Origin: Rhodothermales bacterium
Lineage (GTDB): Bacteria > Bacteroidota > Rhodothermia > Rhodothermales > UBA10348
Assembly: GCA_013003255.1 (NCBI GenBank)
Contig: JABDJZ010000236.1
Location: 1 to 13,255 of the forward strand
Direction: 5' to 3'
DNA length: 13,255 nt
The notes under the pieces were generated by a model. The model saw only the letters and a list, made by a program, of their open reading frames with translations. It had not been told where the DNA came from and did not search any database. The position numbers were made by a program, and so were the translations under genes. Positions 1 to 5,953 of the stretch are shown piece by piece. The stretch's first letter is position 1, and every line of letters starts with the position of its first letter.

Positions 1-35
1 GTGAGACTTGCGTAAACAGTGCTGTGTGGCTGGTA

Positions 36-521
36 TCAGCTAGTTACCGTCAGGGTCACGGTTTGGGCTTCACCCGCTCCGTTGGAGACCGCTGCTGCCG
101 TGGCTGAGGCCGTGTAGGAAATGCTGACTCCGGTCTCGGCGAGTTTCGTGATGCCGGTAACCATGTCCTGCGCGGTGGTGGTCAGCGTCTTTGCGCCGGC
201 TGACGTAGCACCGGTGGGAGCGCCCAGCGTCAGGGCCAGCGAAATACCTGTCGCATACGCAGTGCCCAGCGCCGCGGTGATCTTCTTCGACGTACCGTTT
301 GTCGTGATATCGTACGTGGTGGTCGCGTCTGTGTCGGCGGTAGGGTTGCTACCCGCCGTGGCCGTGTTAATGGTCAGGGTCAGCGTTCCCGAGGAAACCG
401 CAATTTCATTGATGTCTGCCACCACAATGGTGACAACCTGCGTGTCGCTCTGTGCTGAGGCGGTCCCGATGGAGGCGGCCGCCACGAGGACTACGAAAAG
501 GAGGGTTTTAAACGCTTTCAC
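36..521 (-). CDS. Small secreted beta-rich protein, pilin-like subunit (paralogue 3)
   Basis: 161 residues from a GTG start. Residues 1-24 are a clear Sec signal peptide (MKAFKTLLFV..., cleavage after TASA-Q). The mature part has no cysteine, is very rich in Thr, Ala, Ser and Gly, and alternates hydrophobic and polar residues, as an Ig-like or pilin-like beta-sandwich would. It begins with a strand-like segment (TQVVTIVVADINEIAV) and ends with another (AQTVTLTVTS). It is about half identical by eye to the protein at 5245-5757, sharing TATAGS.P, KKIT, APTG, TAAQD or TTAQD followed by .VTG, YTASA and SNGAG. There is no T9SS tail, so it should remain at Sec/outer-membrane level and use the neighbouring chaperone and usher-like proteins. 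It lies 94 bases after the usher-like gene and could be on the same transcript or a separate one. No convincing Shine-Dalgarno precedes the GTG. The family name is not known to me; a DUF4402-type fimbrial subunit is one possibility. CDS certain, role inferred. Confidence 0.72.
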   Translation of the reverse strand: MKAFKTLLFVVLVAAASIGTASAQSDTQVVTIVVADINEIAVSSGTLTLTINTATAGSNPTADTDATTTYDITTNGTSKKITAALGTAYATGISLALTLGAPTGATSAGAKTLTTTAQDMVTGITKLAETGVSISYTASATAAAVSNGAGEAQTVTLTVTS

Positions 522-533
522 TGTACTGTACAG
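521..533. promoter_or_regulatory. Inverted repeat abutting the start of pilin-like gene 3
   Basis: CTGTAC-T-GTACAG, two perfect 6-base arms around one base, overlapping the first base of the GTG start codon. An operator or a start-masking hairpin is conceivable, but a 1-base loop cannot form in RNA, so DNA binding is the more plausible role. Chance occurrence is also possible. Confidence 0.25.
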
Positions 534-550
534 GACTGTTAATGGGAGGG

Positions 551-588
551 GCGCCTGACGCGCTACACATGCCTTATCGGTCAGCGCG
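551..588 (-). other. Alternative stem-loops in the usher/pilin 3 gap
   Basis: The 94-base gap at 522-615 holds two mutually exclusive stems. GCGC(C)TGAC at 551-559 pairs with GTCAGCGC at 580-587, with one bulged base. CGCGCT at 559-564 pairs with AGCGCG at 583-588. Neither is followed by a U-run on the minus strand, so this is not a classical intrinsic terminator. It may set the ratio of subunit to usher mRNA by processing or partial termination. Low certainty. Confidence 0.25.
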
Positions 589-615
589 AGGAAAATCTTA
601 AGCCCTTCGACAGAA

Positions 616-3600
616 CTATTTCAGTGTAACGATGTGAGCGCGCCACGTGGTCAGCGGTGCGATGTCGCGCAGAGCGGCCTCTGCACTGGAAGTGTTGCGG
701 AACTGCCCAACGTGAACCACCGCGTCGAGCTTCAGGCGGTTGGTATCAGGAAGGCGGTATCGCAGAGCGCCAGGCAACCCCTGACTGGCCGAGAGAACCT
801 CCGGGTTGAGTTCTCTGAACCGAGCAACGTTGTCCGTACTTGCGGAGAGTCCGTTCCTTTTCAACAGGTTCGCGATGCCCTCACCGTCAAAGGCCAGAGC
901 CGTGTCAGCATCCGGTAGCACGTGTTCACCTATACGCACCACGTAGCCCATATCAGAAAGCTTCTCGGCAAACTGGCGTGCGCGTTGACGCGAGGACACC
1001 GGAAGTGCGACTGAATGGGAAAACGCAGGGTCATCCGACCATTCCCGGGCGTTGGCGACCACCTCCGATTGCTGTACCTGCGAATCTTCGGCAGTTCGGG
1101 TTCCTCGAGGTGTGTCGGCTGACGGAGCCGGGGTCGTGAGCGTGGGGAGTGCCACGGGACCACCAGGCTTGGCAATGATCCGAATGCGAGGGCGCCTGGG
1201 CAGGACCTTCAACTCTGCCTCGACCGTCTCGCCGCCGGCCAGACTGATTGCAAGCGAGTCCGTTTCGAACCTGTAGTCTTCCATCCTTGGATGGGTGATC
1301 ACCCGAAGCTCATAATCGCCGGGCGCCACGTGCCGGAACTCATAGTGACCGCTCGCTCCCGTGCGGGCACGGTACTCATTGGCGCTCGATTTCAGTCCCA
1401 GAACGACGTTGCCCAAACCGGCAATCTCCACCATGGGGCCCGTGTCCCCGAGCAGCACGCTTCCGGTGCTCGACCCAAACACCGAAACCTGCCCTCGAAG
1501 GAAGGCGGCCCTTGCGATGGGCAGCTCCAGAATGTCTGGCATTTCGTGGTCCGGATTGATCCCCAGGGGCATCGAAACCATCGACACGGACTCGTATCCA
1601 ATCGTGCTGGGGTCCAAACTGAGGAAGGCCAGATAGTCGTCCGGGCGGAGAACCTCAAACCACCCCTCGGAGTCGGTCAGGGCCACGGAAGCGCCCATGG
1701 TCACCAGGACGTCCTCCATCCCCCTTCCTGTATCAGCATCGAATACTCTCCCCACCAGAATCCGCTGGGAGGACGGCTTGCCTACCGGGACGTTCAGCGG
1801 GAAGGCGTAGGACAACTGATAGTCTGCCGCGTAACCCGGATCAGAGTTGGGCACAGCGCTGACCTGGGCCTGCATCAGGATCTCGTGCCCACCTTTGAGT
1901 CGATGCCTGAAGGACGCCCTCCCCGTTGTGTAGCGGAGTGAACCCGTCCCGAGGTTGGAAATCACGTTCTGGTAGTACGAGACCGAGAGATCAGATCGCT
2001 CCCCTACACGCGCCCGGCCTCGCACGTTGAGCATGGTGCGATCCGCGGGTCGGGTGGACCCGTTCAAATACCCGCTGGCCTGCTCCCCTACTATGGACAA
2101 CGAGACCGATCGCGATGGGGCATACCGGGCGCTGAGCTGGAATCTCCGCCCACCGCCGTCATATCCGCGGGCTTCACTGATGCTCCGGCCGAAGTCCACC
2201 GTCCCGTTCAAACTGAGACGATTCGTGTTCAGACCCTGTTGGAAGCGAAGGGAACGCTCGAGTCTGTCGATGGAGACCATGCTCGCAAAGTAGTCCCACT
2301 GCCGGAAGGCAAGATGAAGCCGGCTGGATGCCCGGAATCTGCCGAGTTGGGTGTTGTAGGACGAGCCGATCTGCTGGTGGTCTGTCTTGCGAATCGAGTT
2401 CAGAATTCCGGTTTCCTGGCGCCGCCACGACGCTTCGAGTTTCAATCCCCGGAGTGGACTGTACGCGAGCTTGCTGTTCATCTCCGTACTTCCGCGCTGG
2501 TACCCTGGATGGGTTTCCGAGAGGCTGGAGAATCGTCCCGTATAGGTCGCATCCCACCGGCTCAGCCTCAGGGCGGCCGAACACGAAGGCTGATCCAGAC
2601 CCTGACCACTATCCAGTCCACATTCCAGGTCGAGATTCTGTTCATCCCCAAAGGGACGCAGTTCCGTTCTCGCGGTGATTGCGGAGCCCCCATAGCCGCC
2701 GCCTCGTCGAACGCCGTTGAGACTGAATCGCGTTTTGTCGTTCCGCTTGTACCCCAACGACCAGCCTGAAAGGCCTTCCCGCGGGAAGCGGTAGCGAGAG
2801 CGCTGCCCAAAACCGCTCATGAACCAAGACTTTCCCTTTATCTCGATGCCCAGACCGGCCCCGTAGTCTCCGTAGGTTGTAAGAGGAGACTGCTGCTGGG
2901 TCTGGTCTCCCACTCGAATCCCGAGGAAGTTGGACGTATAGCCGAATCTGTAGGTCTCACGAGACCCAAACATGGGTGTCCGGTCCCGGTTTGTGACCAG
3001 CATCTCCATGTCCACTCGCCCGCCGAGCAGATCAAGGTTGGTGCGGGCACCAATTTGCCCGGATCCACCGTCCTCATTCCCGACGGACTGAATGGAGACG
3101 TTCAGCGGACGCGTCTCCGCCCTTCGGTTCAGTTCTCCGAACCCGGGAATCACGTGGATACGGGTAGTTCTTGACTCAAATGAACTCGGATCCGTGGTCG
3201 ACCGGGCGTGGAGGTATATCTCATAGACGGTTTCCAGCGACAGGCGCGGATCAGTGTCCAGGAGCAGGGTGACCGTCCTCGACTCCAGAGGTCCGAGGCG
3301 CACCTGGGACGAATCCAATCGCAGATCAGCCTCTGGTGGACCGGTCACGTCCAGAATCACCTGGTCAAGGCGATTTCCTCTGTTGGTTATCCTGAAAGGG
3401 ATTTCGAGTCGCTCGCCGGCGCGGGCGTATTCCCTTGGTGAGGGGAATGCGAGCGTGATGCCGCTCACGCTGCCAACGGATATCGAGACTGCGCCGATGC
3501 CGGATTGTGACTGACGATCCTGGTCAGTGAAACGAACTCGAATCTCCTGGAGGCCTGAGTCTGACGCTCTCCCCACGCGGAACGTCATGAATCCGATAAC

Positions 3601-3873
3601 AGGCTCACCATTGGTGACCTCGATCGGTTCGAGTTGGTTTACCAGACGCCAGGAATCTGGCAGCATGGCCTCAGCAACAAGGGTTCTGGGCCAGGGCCCG
3701 CCGGCAGTCACCCGGTACGCCACCGTAATCACTTCCCCCGGTGCTGCAAGGGTGAGTTCTCCCCCTGCCACGAATTCGACGTCGATACCAACGGTCTGCG
3801 TGACCCCCGGCTTCGGCACAGCCAGGAGGCCGGCCAGAAGCAAACTCAGCGATATCAGACGTCGGAGGGTCAA
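616..3873 (-). CDS. Usher-like outer-membrane beta-barrel with Ig-like, carboxypeptidase-regulatory-like and SPOR/LysM-like domains
   Basis: 1085 residues from a TTG start that sits 20 bases after the chaperone-like gene; GAG 6 bases upstream is at best a weak ribosome site. Residues 1-26 form a signal peptide (RRLISLSLLLAGLL). Residues ~28-133 and ~135-243 look like two Ig-like domains; the second has 'FRITNRGNRLDQV' and 'LGPLESRTVTLLL', typical of NEW3/CARDB-type folds. Residues ~255-695 are a long run of short amphipathic strands with Gly/Arg/Tyr turns, as in a large outer-membrane barrel; 'RVGDQTQQQSPLTTYGDYG' loosely recalls the GD..S motif of fimbrial ushers. Residues ~702-785 (RILVGRVFDADTGRGMEDVL) and ~790-893 (GASGHYEFRHVAPGDYELRV) are carboxypeptidase-regulatory-like beta-sandwiches. 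Residues 895-950 are a Pro/Thr-rich linker, and 951-1085 a peptidoglycan-binding-like tail. Its position after a chaperone and between subunit genes argues for export of those subunits. Classical ushers are ~800-850 residues and lack the tail, so this is usher-like by context, not proven. A TonB-independent barrel of another type is the alternative. Confidence 0.65.
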   Translation of the reverse strand: MTLRRLISLSLLLAGLLAVPKPGVTQTVGIDVEFVAGGELTLAAPGEVITVAYRVTAGGPWPRTLVAEAMLPDSWRLVNQLEPIEVTNGEPVIGFMTFRVGRASDSGLQEIRVRFTDQDRQSQSGIGAVSISVGSVSGITLAFPSPREYARAGERLEIPFRITNRGNRLDQVILDVTGPPEADLRLDSSQVRLGPLESRTVTLLLDTDPRLSLETVYEIYLHARSTTDPSSFESRTTRIHVIPGFGELNRRAETRPLNVSIQSVGNEDGGSGQIGARTNLDLLGGRVDMEMLVTNRDRTPMFGSRETYRFGYTSNFLGIRVGDQTQQQSPLTTYGDYGAGLGIEIKGKSWFMSGFGQRSRYRFPREGLSGWSLGYKRNDKTRFSLNGVRRGGGYGGSAITARTELRPFGDEQNLDLECGLDSGQGLDQPSCSAALRLSRWDATYTGRFSSLSETHPGYQRGSTEMNSKLAYSPLRGLKLEASWRRQETGILNSIRKTDHQQIGSSYNTQLGRFRASSRLHLAFRQWDYFASMVSIDRLERSLRFQQGLNTNRLSLNGTVDFGRSISEARGYDGGGRRFQLSARYAPSRSVSLSIVGEQASGYLNGSTRPADRTMLNVRGRARVGERSDLSVSYYQNVISNLGTGSLRYTTGRASFRHRLKGGHEILMQAQVSAVPNSDPGYAADYQLSYAFPLNVPVGKPSSQRILVGRVFDADTGRGMEDVLVTMGASVALTDSEGWFEVLRPDDYLAFLSLDPSTIGYESVSMVSMPLGINPDHEMPDILELPIARAAFLRGQVSVFGSSTGSVLLGDTGPMVEIAGLGNVVLGLKSSANEYRARTGASGHYEFRHVAPGDYELRVITHPRMEDYRFETDSLAISLAGGETVEAELKVLPRRPRIRIIAKPGGPVALPTLTTPAPSADTPRGTRTAEDSQVQQSEVVANAREWSDDPAFSHSVALPVSSRQRARQFAEKLSDMGYVVRIGEHVLPDADTALAFDGEGIANLLKRNGLSASTDNVARFRELNPEVLSASQGLPGALRYRLPDTNRLKLDAVVHVGQFRNTSSAEAALRDIAPLTTWRAHIVTLK
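619..1023 (-). other. C-terminal SPOR-like domain split by a LysM-like insert (within the usher-like protein)
   Basis: Residues 951-983 (HSVALPVSSRQRARQFAEKL..MGYVVRI) match the first strand-helix-strand half of a SPOR domain. Residues 1048-1085 (AVVHVGQFRNTSSAEAALRD..., ending AHIVTL) match the second half, including the usual V.VG.F pattern. Between them, residues ~995-1041 (DGEGIANLLKRNG ... RFRELNPEVL ... LPGALRYRLP) look like a LysM. SPOR domains bind denuded glycan strands and LysM binds N-acetylglucosamine polymers, so the tail would anchor the barrel to peptidoglycan. The assignment is by motif reading. Confidence 0.45.
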
Positions 3874-3893
3874 GCGTTTCTCGGGACCCCCGA

Positions 3894-4721
3894 CTAGTCG
3901 AGAGCCAGCGTGTACTCAGCGCCATAGACCTCATCGCCCCCGCCATCCAGGATCACGAGAGCCCGGTATTTTCCCGGCTCCAGTTCTCCAAGTCGAATCT
4001 GTTGGTTGATCGAGGTCCCCGGGTAGATGCGGCTTTGAACGCCATCCCGCCGACCTACCGCGGAGCCGTCTTCTCCATAGAGCTCGACCCAGATCTCCGG
4101 TCGGATCATCCTGGATCCACCGTTCTCGATGATGACCCGGAGGGCAACAACCCCACCGTCCAGACGCTCCAAACCACTTTCCGGCAAGGCGATTTCGCTC
4201 TTGCCTGTGCCTGAAATGTGTGTCGCCACCTGCACACCGTACCGCATGATCTGTAGCAGGGCGTACTCGGGCTCACCGGTCTCCGGATTGATAGTCGATT
4301 CCGGAGACTCCTTGGGCACCGCTTCCACCATGATCATGCTCCAGTAGGATCCCTCGAGTGGAGTGCCTCCGAGCATTTCAGGCACGGTCACGCTGTAGGT
4401 TATCGTCCCCGTGGAGTGGGGCGGCAGCGTAATGGTGGGGGCAGAGACGCGCATCCAGTTGGCGTTGGACCGCTCGTCCTGACCGGGATCCCCGTATATG
4501 TTTGATCCATCCGAGTAGAAGCGGTAGTCAGTCTGGTAGATCTTGGCTTCCTGGATTTCATCCGTGTCGTTGGCAACCTGGATCACCCCCTCGTAGGTGG
4601 AGCCGGGGGTAACCTCCCGATCGTCAGACAGGTCAGACCTGACCGAAACCTGTGCCGTTGCAGGTGGAGTCAGCAGCAGGAGACTGATGGCCAGTGCGGC
4701 ACACGTTCCGAAGTACTTCAT
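3894..4721 (-). CDS. PapD-like periplasmic pilus chaperone-like protein
   Basis: 275 residues with a signal peptide of 23 (MKYFGTCAAL...PPATA-Q). Residues ~25-172 follow the layout of a PapD N-terminal Ig domain: a 'GVIQVANDTDEIQEAKIYQ' strand pair, 'ITLPPHSTGTITYSVTVPE' (as in the LEPGA..MV. stretch of PapD), 'LEGSYWSMIMVEAVP' (as in ESLFYFNLREIPP), and 'YALLQIMRYGVQVATHIS' with alternating hydrophobics where the subunit-capping G1 strand would be. Residues ~175-275 form a second Ig-like domain (VVALRVIIENGGSRMIRPEI; LEPGKYRALVILDGG). Its ATG overlaps the stop of pilin-like gene 2 in an ATGA, implying translational coupling of subunit and chaperone, and the usher-like gene follows after 20 bases. 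An insert at residues 66-88 (YRFYSDGSNIYGDPG...RSN) and an acidic loop at 136-152 are unlike classical PapD. The WxL-interacting (DUF916) family has a similar Ig layout and is the main alternative. Function inferred from topology and neighbours. Confidence 0.65.
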   Translation of the reverse strand: MKYFGTCAALAISLLLLTPPATAQVSVRSDLSDDREVTPGSTYEGVIQVANDTDEIQEAKIYQTDYRFYSDGSNIYGDPGQDERSNANWMRVSAPTITLPPHSTGTITYSVTVPEMLGGTPLEGSYWSMIMVEAVPKESPESTINPETGEPEYALLQIMRYGVQVATHISGTGKSEIALPESGLERLDGGVVALRVIIENGGSRMIRPEIWVELYGEDGSAVGRRDGVQSRIYPGTSINQQIRLGELEPGKYRALVILDGGGDEVYGAEYTLALD

Positions 4722-5242
4722 TGCGCGAGAATGGTGTAGGTGACTGTGTGGATATCGTCTCCGTTGTCGGCGGTATTTCCTTGGGAAGCCGTCGCGGATG
4801 CTCGGTAAGTGAGGGTGGCAACGCCCTGTCGGCCTGGCGCCGTGGTCGGGATGTCGCGGAATAGGTCGGCATCGGCCATCCCATCGGTGAGCTGCACCTC
4901 AGACTGCTCGGTTCCCGAGGTACCACTTCCCCAACTCGTGACGGTCAGCGTCACGTAGAGGCCAAACGACTGCGTCGGGCAAACCGTGGCAACCGTGATT
5001 TTGGCCGTCACGCCGAAATCGCCGTCCCAGGTCACCTCGCTCGTCGCGTCTGTCACATCGGTGGGTTCGCTGCCGGCGGTGGCGGCGGATACCGTCAGGG
5101 TCAGGGGCCCGCCCCCAGAAGAAAAGGCCATGCTTTGCGCTGACGCTTCGGAGACACTGGCGAGCAGCGCCAACATGAGCGCGAGGGCAGCGGCTCTGCG
5201 TCCCAGGCCGGAAGGGCGGATATGACGAAGCACAGGACCCAT
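4718..5242 (-). CDS. Small secreted beta-rich protein, divergent pilin-like subunit (paralogue 2)
   Basis: 174 residues from the ATG at 5242, 2 bases after the previous stop; a GTG three codons in (VLRHIRPSG) is an alternative start. The signal peptide is long (residues ~1-36: basic n-region with RR, then AAALALMLALLASVSEASA-Q). The mature part shares the 'LTLTVSAATAGSEPTDVTDA' segment and 'TYRASATAS' with its two paralogues but diverges in between and has one cysteine (VCPTQ). Aligned on TAGS.P, it lacks the 12 or more residues that form an N-terminal strand in paralogues 1 and 3. In donor-strand pili, a subunit without an N-terminal extension would sit at the tip or serve as an adhesin; that is inference here. 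It ends DIHTVTYTILAQ, a strand-like terminus. The overlap with the chaperone-like gene (TGA/ATG sharing 4718-4721) supports a shared job. Confidence 0.7.
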   Translation of the reverse strand: MGPVLRHIRPSGLGRRAAALALMLALLASVSEASAQSMAFSSGGGPLTLTVSAATAGSEPTDVTDATSEVTWDGDFGVTAKITVATVCPTQSFGLYVTLTVTSWGSGTSGTEQSEVQLTDGMADADLFRDIPTTAPGRQGVATLTYRASATASQGNTADNGDDIHTVTYTILAQ

Positions 5243-5244
5243 GG

Positions 5245-5757
5245 CTACATGTCAGCTAGTGTCAGGGTCACCGTTCGAGCCTGCCCGGCACCGTTTGAGG
5301 CCACAGTTACTGCCGCAGAGGCGGTGTAAGTCACCGTCAATCCGGACTCGGCCACTTTGCCGAAGCCGGTAACCAGATCCTGCGCCGCGGTGCTCAGCGT
5401 CTTCTCAACGGCTGTTCCTCCCGTGGGCGCTGCGAGGAGGAGTTCCAACGTGATCCCGGTGGTGTAGTCTGCATCGAGGCTCCCCGTGATCTTCTTTCCA
5501 GTGCCGTTTACGGTGACGGCGTAGGTACTGGCTGCATCGGTATCCTCGTCGGGGGCTGACCCGGCCGTAGCTGTTGAGATGGTCAGCGTGACGTTTCCGG
5601 ACACCGACAATTCGTTGATGGTATCCACCGACACAGTCACAGACTGGTTCATCCAGGTTCCATCGAACATGGTCACGGACTGGGGCAGCGGCACCTGTGC
5701 GCTGGTCACAAGCGAAAGGAAGAGCGAGAGCCCTGCCAGCAGTGCACTGCGACTCAT
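5245..5757 (-). CDS. Small secreted beta-rich protein, pilin-like subunit (paralogue 1)
   Basis: 170 residues if started at the ATG at 5757, which directly begins a signal peptide (MSRSALLAGLSLFLSLVTSA-Q). The reading frame stays open to an ATG at 5931 (58 more residues), but that stretch is Arg/Pro-rich, unlike a leader, and its ATG lies in the loop of the hairpin at 5921-5941. I therefore reject the longer form. The mature protein starts with a ~25-residue extension (VPLPQSVTMFDGTWMNQ) before the core shared with the protein at 36-521: SVTVSVDTINELSV, TLTISTATAGSAP, NGTGKKIT, TAAQDLVTG, TYTASA, SNGAG. It has no cysteine and no T9SS tail. It is the first gene of the compact cluster, and no ribosome-binding sequence is visible upstream. 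A fibre subunit exported by the chaperone/usher-like pair downstream is the best reading; a structural beta-protein of unknown role is the fallback. Confidence 0.7.
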   Translation of the reverse strand: MSRSALLAGLSLFLSLVTSAQVPLPQSVTMFDGTWMNQSVTVSVDTINELSVSGNVTLTISTATAGSAPDEDTDAASTYAVTVNGTGKKITGSLDADYTTGITLELLLAAPTGGTAVEKTLSTAAQDLVTGFGKVAESGLTVTYTASAAVTVASNGAGQARTVTLTLADM

Positions 5758-5813
5758 GCGAGTGCAGACACGATATAGAAGTCGGGTCGCGATCAGGGGG
5801 TCTTTGGTTCTTG

Positions 5814-5829
5814 CGGATCGATCCGGATC
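5814..5829. promoter_or_regulatory. Overlapping palindromes upstream of pilin-like gene 1
   Basis: CGGATCGATCCG at 5814-5825 is a perfect 12-base palindrome, overlapped by the palindrome GATCCGGATC at 5820-5829. It lies about 57 bases upstream of the ATG at 5757, in the only sizeable gap (5758-5953) ahead of the fibre cluster, a position fitting an operator. No regulator gene is in the window, and no clear Bacteroidota-type promoter (TAnnTTTG) was found nearby. Confidence 0.3.
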
Positions 5830-5920
5830 CCAAGGGACAAACCCTGTGCCAGCAAGACGCACCGCCGATTCAGGCGGCTGGAGCCCATTTCTGGCGATGG
5901 TTGCGCTTCCGTAGCAACGT

Positions 5921-5941
5921 CCGCGGCACATTCTGCCGCGG
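5921..5941 (-). terminator. Perfect hairpin just after the giant gene
   Basis: CCGCGGCA-CATTC-TGCCGCGG forms an 8-bp GC-rich stem with a 5-base loop. It begins 12 bases after the stop codon of the giant protein gene. No U-tract follows on the minus strand (next bases ACGTTGC), so efficient intrinsic termination is doubtful. It could be a weak or factor-assisted terminator, or an mRNA 3' stabiliser. A smaller CCGCC/GGCGG stem lies at 5862-5877. Confidence 0.4.
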
Positions 5942-5953
5942 TAGACTTGCTCC

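Noticed and set aside
1..35. Possible feature left of pilin-like gene 3
   Set aside because: Only 35 bases follow the stop; no hairpin, start codon context or other signal is visible.
521..533. SOS (LexA) box at CTGTAC-T-GTACAG
   Set aside because: It only partly resembles the enterobacterial box and spacing differs; no SOS gene is nearby. Kept only as an inverted repeat.
36..5757. T9SS secretion of the small subunits
   Set aside because: None of the three has the C-terminal sorting domain seen in the giant protein; they end within a final beta strand.
5772..5777. TATATC as a -10 element for pilin-like gene 1
   Set aside because: It lies only about 15 bases from the ATG and has no matching -35 or Bacteroidota TTTG feature at the right spacing.
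5758..5931. Extension of pilin-like gene 1 to an upstream ATG at 5931
   Set aside because: The extra 58 residues are Arg/Pro-rich and not leader-like, the ATG lies in a hairpin loop, and a good signal peptide starts at the ATG at 5757.
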